Below, piece by piece: positions 9,700 to 19,188 of a stretch of 24,207 bases of DNA; position 1 is the first letter of the stretch; each line of letters opens with the position of its first letter. Below the pieces are notes generated by a model. The model was given only the letters and a program-made list of their open reading frames with translations. It made no database searches and had not been told where the DNA came from. The DNA is from Chromera velia (taxonomy: Eukaryota; Sar; Chromeraceae). Location of the stretch: assembly GCA_018398765.1 (NCBI GenBank), contig JAHBMJ010001302.1:6055-30261 (forward strand), read 5' to 3'. The position numbers were made by a program, and so were the translations under genes.

Positions 9700-11620
9700 C
9701 TTTAATCTCAGATCTTCGAGGTTAATCCGTCATCTAGTCTCTCAAATGAGTTCCCAATCTCCCCTCACACTCTTCGGACTTTCATCTCCAACCACCTCAA
9801 CAAGCTTGAGCAAGTGTCCAAGGATCTCCAGCAGCATGATCGCCGCCACTTCGCCATGAGCCGCCCATCCAGCAGCTGCCACCAGTTGCTGCCAAGACTG
9901 CACTGAGCCATCAGTGCACCATCTGCTCGCACCTGCTTTAGGGGCCGCCAAGAACTGGGAGTGCCGCACCATTACTGCTGGAATTTGCTTGTCTGCTTAC
10001 AAGGATCATTGAGGAGGCAAGGTTTCGGAAGCACCTCTTTGGAGAGGGAGATTGGGGAGGGATTCTTCCATCTTTGTTTGGCCATCGCCATGTCTTCTGC
10101 TAGTTAACGTCCATCTGTGTGCACACCGGCATGAGAGAAGATACAAAGACACTCCGCTGAGTTGCGAATGCAAGGTTTGCAGCGTTTGTTTTCTCTTGTT
10201 AGGCAGTCACTGTGAGTGCAAACTGTGTATGTGATCGAACTCTTTGATGGAGAAGCGTACAAGGCACGATTTGTTCTATTTTTCTGCACAGCCACTGCAT
10301 GAATTCTTTCTTTTTCTGTTGCTTTTCCAGTGTTGTGAAGTGCTCATCTTTTGAAAGGTAACAGACAGCCAGACCTAAGAGGTAGGCCGAAGAAAGGCAA
10401 AATTAAGAGGCAAGCCGGAGACAGACAGTCTTGTGATGCCTAGCCCTCTGATCTTGTTCTTGTGACTAGTCTTGTGATGCCTAGCCCTCTGTCTCTCTGC
10501 TAACCTTTCATGTGTGGTCTTCAATCTTCAACACTCACAGGCAAGTGAAAGTAAGAAAAGATTTCATTGGCTCTCAGGCAGTCAGACCAAAAGGCTGTTT
10601 CATTCTCTTTATCTTTATGTTTCCCTGGTGTTTCGCTTCTATTTCTTTCTCTTTACAAAGCTTGCATAGAAACGTAATCAAGGGGCGGAGTTGACGTATA
10701 GGGTACTAGCCTGCCGCGTATCCATGCTTGCTTTTGGACCCAGCGGGCCGAGCGTGCAGGCCGTACCACGTGGTATCGAGGCCTCGTACTGGCCGGGATA
10801 GGATTGCCGCACACGTATTCGATTTTGTACGATTTGTGCTGCACGTATTTAGTACCAGCCAGTTCAGATCGATTCACTTCATACAGCACTAGCTGATTGA
10901 ACGTCTTTTAGCTGTTCGTTCTACTCTGCCTTGACGGACAGACTATTTCATGAAGTAGTTCCACCATCATGGAGATCTAGCTCTGCATTCTGTTTGACCA
11001 TCATTTGGTCATTCTTTTTTCGTACTTTTTTATGCAAAAAAAAAAAGATCATAAAAAGATCGTAAAAATGTGGGGGAGGTATTGCAAGGGTAGGTGGTGA
11101 AAAGAGTGGAAAGGAAATAGAGAAGAAAATAGGTGTCACTGACAGCCAGAAGATTATGACTCCTGGGGAGGAGGGCTACACGCCAATTGCAATTCTTATA
11201 AGCAACAGGTAGCAACAGGAACGGAAGTAGGTGGGTTAGGCCTGGAGCAGTGCAAAGAGTGGCTGAAGCAAACGCAGCCGCGGCCTGAGCGACAGATACA
11301 GCTGTAGCTTAGCCTGTGTCTGTAGAGGAGTCCGGCTTTGAGCAGGCTGTAGAGCAGCAGCAAAAGTCAGTAACCCAAAAACGTAGTCTCCCGTCTCCAT
11401 GCAAAGCCCCTCAAATGCAAGAATCCCCAAGCAGAGACAGAGGTAAAATAAATGCTCCAACGCTGGGGAAAATTTAATCAAAAAGCTCCTGGAAGGAGAG
11501 AGAGGGGGGGTAGAGAGCACTGGCTTTCTTGTCTCGAGGGCTTTCTAGGATTTGCTAGTGGTGTCGATTGTGTCATGTCGTCTTCATTGCTGTCGAAAGT
11601 AAGTCTGAGTGACCTCTAGA
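9700..11620. other. Interior between the inverted composite ends; no defensible gene
   Basis: The only open frame with ordinary protein-like composition is minus 9742-9972 (76 residues, ATG start, containing LLEILGHLLKLVEVVGDE). It has a stop just upstream, no recognisable domain and no clear splice partners. Other frames here are short or derive from A/T runs such as the A-rich stretch near 11035-11046. Confidence 0.3.
10427..10491 (+). repeat. Short direct repeat, 24-bp unit
   Basis: The word AGTCTTGTGATGCCTAGCCC followed by TCTG occurs at about 10427 and again at about 10468, separated by 17 bases. Both copies are exact. Confidence 0.85.
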
Positions 11621-11717
11621 CTTCATCTTCAAATCTACCTCAAATCTGGTCAGATTTGAGCTTGAAGATAAAATTAAATCAAATCAAATCAAATCCTATC
11701 AAATCAAATCTGGTCTC

Positions 11718-11812
11718 TAGAGATATGGTCATCTCGTCATAGATAGATAGGCATATCCGGTCATATCGCCCCATATCGTTACATATCGTAGATATGAGAT
11801 TCTTTGTAGGTC
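11718..11812. repeat. GATATG/CATATC hexamer cluster 3
   Basis: A shorter cluster, mostly in CATATC orientation, next to AAATC repeats at about 11670-11712. It is the presumed right end of the 9365-11815 structure. Confidence 0.7.
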
Positions 11813-11815
11813 ATA

Positions 11816-12198
11816 GATAATAGTAGTTTAAATATTAATTAGTTTTACAGTATTTTATAATCAGTTATAAACAGTCAGAATAAATTTAAAATTTAGATTT
11901 TAACTAAGTCTAGCTGTATAAAAAAAAATTGTTAGATATTAGTAAGTCTGGGGATATTGTATCTTTGTCAAGTAGTTTCTATTGTTAAAGTAATTATTTC
12001 CTGTTAATTTAAACATCTATAACTACTTAATCGAAAGTCTCAAATATTGACCGGCTAAGTTTTACTGAGCTTTAAATTATAAAAAAAAAATGATAGAAAT
12101 TAAGTAAAATTAAGTAATACAGAGTATTGATAGATAAATATGTATCTAATTAATAGTATCTACCGAGTCACACCAAGTAATGCCGATTATAACATAAA
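11816..12198. other. AT-rich intergenic sequence, no feature seen
   Basis: Very AT-rich with several poly-A or poly-T words; no open frame above the reporting size and no repeat structure recognised. Confidence 0.5.
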
Positions 12199-12203
12199 CG
12201 TAC

Positions 12204-12589
12204 AGAAAGACATACCCTCCATAGCGTGCTTAGGCTACAGGCATTAATGGAAGCCTGGAATGAATGTGTGTGTGAAATGTGTAGATGACTCATGGTCGTA
12301 TGTCAGTGATGCACGCATATAAGACATGTGCGGAGGCATCCGCCCACACTGCATACAGACTGAGTGTCATAGTGAGCGATACATGATGCATGCATGGAAA
12401 GATGCATGCATGCGCATAAGTGATTTGCCAATACAGAAGTAGACGATGCCACTACAGTACGTCTGAATGAACAGAAAAACAATAGATGGATGTTTGTATG
12501 ATATAAGCTTCTGAGAACTTCTTTCTAGACTTCTTTAAGCAGATGTAGAACGCTGGTAGGAGTCACCATAGTCACCAAGAATTCTTTTT
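12204..12589 (+). repeat. Left long terminal repeat
   Basis: Begins AGAAAGACAT and ends ATTCTTTTT, so the ends are not the usual TG..CA. It carries a 12-bp extra piece near 12524-12535, where CTTCTTT is locally duplicated, compared with the right copy. It contains GATGCATGCATG twice (about 12386 and 12401). Confidence 0.8.
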
Positions 12590-12600
12590 GGTGATGCCAG
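12589..12600 (+). promoter_or_regulatory. Possible tRNA primer-binding site
   Basis: TGGTGATGCCAG stands at the inner edge of the left repeat. Primer-binding sites start with TGG because they pair with the CCA end of a tRNA. The matching tRNA is not identified. Confidence 0.35.
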
Positions 12601-12650
12601 CGAGAGGTTAGCTCGAACCTCGATCCCTGTAGGCAGGAGAGACTGGTAGA

Positions 12651-12989
12651 ATGAGGATGCGAGGCAGGTTTTGTATGAGGGCACTCGAGCTTAGAGAGAT
12701 TGTCCAGGTAGAATGGGTGTGGCGAGGAGTAGAGTCTCCTGAGCCCGTGTTGACCCTCACCGACGTCTACACGCAGGAGCACAGAGTTTTCTTTGCGTGG
12801 ACGTCCAGTCCTGAACAAGCTGTGGAAACCTTCTGTCGTGGCATCATCGTCCGTGATGTTCTTGAAGACGGGAAGCTTCAAGAACTGGTGCGAGAAGAGA
12901 TGTCCTTCCACTTGGATCCTTCATTCCTCCGGACTGGAGGGATACCGGAAGAGCCACTGGCAGGGAGGTGGAGAGAGGGACGGACATGA
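12651..12989 (+). CDS. Open frame near the 5' end of the LTR element interior, unrecognised
   Basis: An ATG-started frame of 112 residues with ordinary composition (for example LTLTDVYTQEHRVFFAWTSS and VRDVLEDGKLQELVREEM), unlike the Lys/Gln/Arg-rich frames that follow. Its place shortly after the primer-binding site is where a gag-like gene would start, but I recognise no capsid or zinc-knuckle motif. An overlapping frame stays open to a strong donor-like GTGAGT at 13127, so a spliced or frameshifted product is possible. It could equally be chance. Confidence 0.3.
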   Translation: MRMRGRFCMRALELREIVQVEWVWRGVESPEPVLTLTDVYTQEHRVFFAWTSSPEQAVETFCRGIIVRDVLEDGKLQELVREEMSFHLDPSFLRTGGIPEEPLAGRWREGRT

Positions 12990-12999
12990 GCATGCGCAG

Positions 13000-15900
13000 C
13001 TCAGTCGATCCGATCCCGTCTATCTTGTCCGTCCGTCTTCGGACAGTTCCGAGCCATGCTGGGGAGCGATAGAGGACGCACCAGTGCGCCACTTTTACTG
13101 GAATCCCGATCGAGTATGCCAAATTGGTGAGTCTTTTTCGTGGGGAATGCTGTAGTGAGGCAGAAGTCTTAGAAAAGACAGACCAGAAAGGCCGAAAGGC
13201 AAAGGAATGTCTTTGGGAAGGATCAAGTAAGAATGCAGAATGGAAGGGACAGCCAAAAGGCAAAGCTGGTGCAAACAACGTGCATATAGCAAGCCATCAC
13301 GGAGGCACGCAGAAAGGCACGCAGGTACTAGACACAAAGGGAGTCACAAGAGAGGCTTCAGACAGATTCAGAAGGAGTGGAGCTAGAAAGTCCACAGACG
13401 CACAGACAAAAAAAGTGCAGGCAGAACCAAAAGCGGGAAAGCCCACACATTTTCTAGCGCAATCACGAGTGGCAGAGAAAAAGAAGAGAGAGAGCTGTCC
13501 AGTGAGGGATGGCAGAAAGGCATGCACACACCACAAGGCAGACAAGGAAGGTCAGCAAGGCCACAAAGCCAGGCAGAGTGGTGCAAGCCGCAGTTCCTGG
13601 AAGGGCCACACTGTGACAGAGCCTACAGACAGACAGAAACCAAAGACAACGCCCTAGACAACGCCTGTTGCAGCCAGAGAGCCAAAGGCGAGACAGACAG
13701 GGCCAGACTTGAAGCAAAGAGCAAGAGTCCCCAACCCACAAAAGAAAAAGAGAGCACTAACGACATCTGGAAGAGATAGAGATCCCCAGATAGAACTTGA
13801 GATGCACAAACTGCAAAGAAGTGCTGTAAAGTCCGAGGAAAACAGAGTTAGACAGCCAGAAGTGCAGGAAGTAAAAATCCAAGAAAAACAGAAAAGACAC
13901 AAGGCAACAAAGAAGAGGCAAAGGAATAGACAGGCCGCTACAAGGAATCAGAAAGGACAGATAGGCATAGCACAACACACGGGAACACCTCCAGTACTGA
14001 GGGACCCAGCTGAAGGCCTGACGCTGTCATTCTCCACGATACGTCCTCCCATCCTGGAGCGTTCACGTCCGGTGGGGGAGTGGGAGAACCAAAGAGAAAG
14101 TGTCACTGCCATTCACACTCTGAATCAAATACGAGAGAGTGCTGAGGGAAGAGAGATTCAGAGAGCGGGTACATTCTCGCTATGCAACAGTGATAGTGCG
14201 AACGCCCCTCAACGCATGTCTTGGGCGGGGGTGTGTGAGAGAGACGAGACGCCCTGTGACACCTCAAAGAAGGTGTGGCCCCAAAGAGTGGCTAAGAAAA
14301 GAATCCCAATTCTCAATGAGAGGGAGAAGAAGAAATCACAGAAAGAACATCAGACCCGTCAGAACTGCAGAAAGAGAATTGCCCAATCAAAGAAGACGGC
14401 AGGTTGTGAGGATTATCGAAGAGAGACAAAGACGGATATAGAGACGGCAATACAGGTGCTCTCGTCCGTGCCTTGGGTGGGGGGGTGCAGATCTCCGACA
14501 CCAGCCGTCACACCCTGCGGCACGGAGCGCACAGCCAGTCTACTATCCACACATCACAGCAGTGATGACAGCCACAGCACGTACGAGAAGCTCTGAAGTG
14601 ATGACAATCTCAAGGAAGAGATGGGAGACAGTTGACAAAACGTAAGAGAGTGACCAGTGCATTGCAGAGTAGGGTTTGTTGGGAGCAGTGTGGAAGATTG
14701 TACTCATTATCTCCACAGCTGCCATGATGACCATCTTCCTACCAGAGAAACTTTTTCAAGTGTGGTTTCCCACAGCAGTTGCATGCGTGCTTCTGCTTCG
14801 ACTGGTCTCCATTTCACAGCAATCATTCCACTCGCAGCTGAGGAGTACGAAGGCGAAGAAAGAAGGGGATCACGATGGGATTCGGTGTGGCATTAGTGCC
14901 CACATGTTTGCATCCACCAGAGATGGCGCATACGCAGAGACGAGGTTGGGATGCACCGCCCCAGATAAGAAGAATGCACAACAAGCAACAAAGAAGTCAC
15001 TTTGATGAAAACGTGTGGAGATGAAGTGAAGAGGCACATGCGTATGCCACTGCGCTTGTCGATCAGTACATGTCCCAGTGAGACAATGCATTTGAGTGAA
15101 TCATAGAACCAACATGAAGTGAATGGACTGAGTGAAGGAGTCTGTATCTCTGAATGAGAAAACCAAGAGAGTATTCTTTATCTGCCTTGCATGCTTTGGC
15201 TGGGGGGGTGAATGAATGATATGGTACTGTCCTTCCCTGCAGCCGTCAGCAAGCAAGAGAAGAGACAAGAAGAATAGAGAAGGTAAGGCAGAAATGCAAG
15301 AGGAGAAATTCATGTTCTTCCCTCCTACCTATCCCTTATTCTTTCCTAGCATTCCCCCTCAATCTTCCATCCCCCCTCAATCTTCAGTCTTTCTCCCTTA
15401 TCTTCTTCTTGATTCCTCTCTGCAATGAGTGCTATGTCCATATCAGAGAGGGAAGACAGAAGAGAGGAAGACAGGACAGAAGATGTGTGCGTTCCAGAGG
15501 GAAAAGGAACAAACGATCTGCAAATGATGCACTGTACTGTCTGCACAGTAGAAAAGGAGGGGAAAGAAAGAAATGCAGGTGCTCTGCATATGCAATAAAG
15601 AAAGGGAAAACAAAGAACGAATGCTGAATGCATGCACATAAAAGAGGGAAGTGAGGAAAAGATCAAAGGAATGTGAGGAAGCTGAGTGCATACACATGAT
15701 TCCTGTCTTTGGGTCCTCAAAGAGGGACCTGTATGTCTTTTCCTATTACAGTATATTCAACTCTCCTCTACACAGATTCTACTGCAAAGAAGTCAGACAA
15801 GTCCAAACATGGACAGCAGGTAAAAAAAAGCCAGCCTGAGCCAGCCAGCAAGCAAGATGTCCATCTGAGTGACTGAAGGGAATGAAAAGGAATGAAATGG

Positions 15901-16700
15901 AAGAAACATGGCTGCAGGCTGATGGAAATGGCTTGAAAGATCGATGCTTCGGCTGGAGGGGTGAATGATGAATGAACCAGCCGAGTCTTAAAGCATTCCG
16001 AGAGCAAAGACCAAAGCTAGCAAAGAGCAAAGAAGAAAGGGATAATGGAAGTCCAAAAGGAAATGATGAAAAACAAAGAGGAAAGGGGGATAGGAGCAAG
16101 ATAGGTGATCGATCCGAGATAGAAAGGCATGCCTGTGTGGTAAAGAGACGTGCATGAATATGCATGCATGTACATAACAATGCCTACATCTAATCTCGCC
16201 CTCTTCTATCTCTACGTTGTTCGATGTTGTGTTTTCCATGCATTTTTCTACAATCTGTTCTATCTGTCTTTCAATCTTTAGTCTTGTTGCAGTGATTGCG
16301 TTGAGTGCAAAGCAGAAGACACAGCTAGTTGCAAAGTCTACTGCATAATGAGACATAGAAAGGAACAGAAAGATGTGCCGATAGAATAAAAGCAAACAGA
16401 AGAAATAAAGACAGATCAGAAGCGTGTGAAAATGTGTGTGGACTTCTGCCATACGCTTTTATACTGTGTCACTGTCAAAGTCAATCAGAAGTATACTTGC
16501 AGCCATGATGAAGGCTTGCAAAGGAAAAAAAGAAAACACGGAGGAGCATGAATTGACTGAATGACAGTGAAGTAAGAGGGATATGAAATGAGAGATTTCA
16601 TGAGGACCTGTAAGATCTAGAAGAGGTGAGAAAGCTTATGTCATTCGAATCAGTCGAGCGTGTACGAACATGCAAAGACATAATCGATGCAGTATGTTCG
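13000..16700 (+). other. Interior of the LTR element: purine-rich, probably non-coding
   Basis: The plus strand is A/G-rich from about 13140 to 14600, which gives Lys/Gln/Arg/Ser-rich open frames (13124-13657, 13709-14596) with no recognisable motif. The C/T-rich complement gives equally long frames, so frame length is not evidence of coding. A motif GG(A/G)GGGGTGAATGA recurs near 15199 and 15953, and G runs also occur near 14225, 14476 and 16704. I do not see a polymerase. Confidence 0.5.
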
Positions 16701-16710
16701 GATGGGGGGG
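16701..16710 (+). promoter_or_regulatory. Candidate polypurine tract
   Basis: GATGGGGGGG directly before TGAGAAAGAC, where the right repeat begins. A purine run at this spot is the expected start of plus-strand DNA synthesis in LTR elements. Confidence 0.45.
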
Positions 16711-16712
16711 TG

Positions 16713-17086
16713 AGAAAGACATGCCCTCCATAGCGTGCTTAGGCTACAGGCATTAATGGAAGCCTGGGGTGAATGTATGTGTGAAATGTGTAGATGACTC
16801 ATGGTCGTATGTCAGTGATGCACGCATATGAGACATGTGCGAAGGCATCTGCCCACACTGCATGCAGACTGAGTGTCATAGTGAGCGATACATGATGCAT
16901 GCATGGAAAGATGCATGCATGTGCATAAGTGATTTGCCAATACAGAAGTAGACGATGCCATTACGGTACGTCTGAATGAATAGAGAAACAATAGATGGAT
17001 GTCTGTATGACATAACCTTCTGAGAACTTCTTTAAGCAGATGTGGAACGCTGGTAGGAGTCACCATAGTCACCAGGAATTCCTTCT
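16713..17086 (+). repeat. Right long terminal repeat
   Basis: Aligns with 12204-12589 end to end with about 19 substitutions by my manual count, 18 of them transitions, and one 12-bp gap. Ends in GAATTCCTTCT, followed by the flank CGTGC. Confidence 0.8.
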
Positions 17087-17113
17087 CGTGCTATGAACAC
17101 CTTGAACGTTTAA

Positions 17114-17287
17114 GGTAAAAAAGGGCCGCTTGGTGTAAGTGGGTGAAAAATTAAAAGGGACCGGCCTTTTAAAGGGCCGATTTGCCCCGAACATCCATGG
17201 TAAAAAAAGGGCCGCTTTGTGCAAAAAAAGGGCCGCTTTGTGTAAAAAAAGGGCCGCTTTGTGCAAAAAAGGGCCGCGCGCTTTGTG
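17114..17287 (+). repeat. 21-bp tandem array (AAAAAAAGGGCCGCTTTGTG)
   Basis: Three near-exact units at 17201-17221, 17222-17242 and 17243-17263, alternating T and C at the first base, then a variant with a GCGC insertion (17264-17287). A separate diverged copy lies near 17114-17136. A palindromic stretch, GGCCTTTTAAAGGGCC, lies between at about 17164-17179. The array sits about 375 bases upstream of the HD gene start and just outside the LTR element. Confidence 0.85.
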
Positions 17288-17662
17288 CCTCATGCATGCA
17301 CCCGCAGTCCGCGCGCACACCCGTCTCCATGCATGCACCCGTATCCGCCCCATGCATTCAAAAAAACGCGAAGGTCAGACGAACCGCGCTTTAATTTTAA
17401 TTCCGTCGCTTCATTGAATCGTCCAACCGCTTTGATCGAAAAGTGCTGTACATAGACTGCAGAATCACAGTAGTCAAACCTCCACCGGGTGTCAGACTCA
17501 AACTCAATTGAGATCCTGGAGACGTCGCTGTATTGAAAAGAAGCGCCTGCAGTTCCATGGACTGAAGCCTTGAGGCAACCCCTTGCGCAAAGACATTCGG
17601 AGACGGTTGAGCTAGCCAGCTGGAAATCGATTTCTTTTTTTGTTTAAGTTACTGCTGAAGCC

Positions 17663-19155
17663 ATGCCGACCGCTGCTGACCAGCCCAAGAGCTGCTCTGA
17701 CTATACTGCTCTCAAAAATGCGACGGTGGATGACATTAATCTCATGGCAGAGTGCTACAAGTCAGTCAGAGACTCTGCGGTGCAAGCCGGAAAGGCTTCT
17801 GTGAACTGATGAACACCTCTCTCTCATTTGCCATGTATCCGCAGAGTCGTGTGCTCCCCCCAGAAGCTCGCAGACCGTCTCCTTGACATGCTGAAGGCGC
17901 AGAAGGGAGAGGAATTTAAGCTCGGACAGCCCATCGATCTCTACACTCACGGACTTCAGGTCAGATTGTCCTTCGTGCCCGTCTACGTAACTCGCCTTCA
18001 ATCTGTGGCCGTGTAACATGTGTTCTAACTCGGAAAATCGACACCACCTACCGGCCTCTATTTGCACACGCATAATTACTATTTGCACACGCATAATTAA
18101 GCTGCTCTTGTCACGTATTGTGGACTGCTCACGCTTTCTTCTTTGTGTTCTTTTCTGCAGACTGCCACGCGCGCTATGAGAGACGGCGCCGACGAGGAAA
18201 CGATCGTCGCCTGCCTCCTCCACGACATTGGCGAACTGCAGTGTCCCCACAACCACGGGGATGTGATTGCATCCCTACTGAGGCCGTACATCTCTCCGGA
18301 TACATGGTCAGTCTGTCAGGCGCCTGCCACGGCAGTCAGTGTGGAAGGAATGGGGGTGGGTCTGTTGAACTCACTGTCTTTCTGGCTTGTTTGTTTCTCA
18401 TACTGCCGAAGTCATCGTGGCGGTGGGTCTTTGCATGCCTGCCTGCTCATTTTATTGTTTTCACGCGTTTCTGATACACCCGAGAGTGAATCGGCCCCCT
18501 TGTCAGTGTGTTCTTCAAAAAGTCCGTCCGTCCGTCTACAGGTCGTGTAGCTCGGCCAGCCGTAAAATCCGTCTCACTTGTATCGGGTCCGAGTGTTGTT
18601 TGTTTTGTCTCTTCGCGATCCTCTGTTGTCTTCCATGTGGCTTCCTTTCTGTTTGGGTCGATGCGCTTTGGAGTGTCCACTGCTCTTCTCTGGACGTGTG
18701 TGTGCCCAGATCCGGTCGTGCGCCTATGTGTGCCCCCCACTTCCATCGCACTGCCCGCCTCGCCTGCTTCCTTGACCTCTTGTGTGCAGGTGGGTGCTTG
18801 CAAACCACGAGGTCTTCCAGGGGTACTACTACTTCCAGCATGTAGGAGGCAACAAGAACAGCAGAGATGTGTACAAGGACCATCCGTGCTTCCAGAAGTG
18901 CGCGGACTTCTGTGAGAAGTCAGTCTTTTGAGTCTGGAGGGACGGGACTCACTCTTTGGAGGGGAAACGAATATCGGAGTTGCTCGCCTGTCAGGGAGCT
19001 TTTGGGCGTTTCATGTTGCGAGTGTGAAAGAGTGGGAGAGGCATATCAATATCTATTTCTGCGAGCGTGGGTGCCTGTGTCAACGCCGTTGTCTCTGTGT
19101 ATTTCAGTCTCTGTGTGCCCCCCGGTCTGTCTGTCTGTCTGTCTGTCTGCCTGCC

Positions 19156-19188
<33 letters not shown>

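Larger units (their letters stand above)
9365..11815. mobile_element. Candidate 2.45-kb element with inverted composite ends (GATATG cluster plus ATTTG repeats)
   Basis: The left end runs GATATG cluster, then GACCAGACTTGATTTGAT with further ATTTG repeats, then TCAAATCTGACC near 9689. The right end read in reverse complement (11815 to about 11625) shows the same order: GATATG cluster, GACCAGATTTGATTTGAT with ATTTG repeats, then TCAAATCTGACC. Matched order in inverted orientation suggests a foldback-type element. No transposase is seen between the ends. Independent expansion of the same simple words is the alternative. Confidence 0.4.
12204..17086 (+). mobile_element. Candidate non-autonomous LTR retrotransposon, 4.9 kb
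   Basis: Two direct repeats (12204-12589 and 16713-17086) about 95% identical bound 4.1 kb of internal DNA. The element is flanked by CGTAC (12199-12203) and CGTGC (17087-17091), a 5-bp target duplication with one transition. Directly inside the left repeat is TGGTGATGCCAG (from 12589), a possible tRNA primer-binding site. Directly before the right repeat is the purine run GATGGGGGGG (16701-16710), a fitting polypurine tract. I find no protease, reverse transcriptase, RNase H or integrase motifs in any frame inside, so it would be LARD-like. The orientation is taken from the primer site and purine tract. Confidence 0.6.

Noticed and set aside
12589-12640. tRNA gene on the minus strand next to the left LTR
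   Set aside because: A T-arm-like GAGGTTCGAG and a terminal ACCA appear, but the stem has extra bases and no anticodon arm or acceptor partner can be found. Primer-binding-site reading preferred.
13124-14596. Gag- or histone-like basic proteins in the LTR element
   Set aside because: Composition follows the purine bias of the strand; no zinc knuckle, capsid or protease motif, and the other strand is equally open.
17114-17287. CRISPR array
   Set aside because: The 21-bp units are head to tail without unique spacers and the genome is eukaryotic.
17139-17455. Repetitive basic proteins from several overlapping frames
   Set aside because: They translate the 21-bp array, whose length is a multiple of three and so keeps all frames open.
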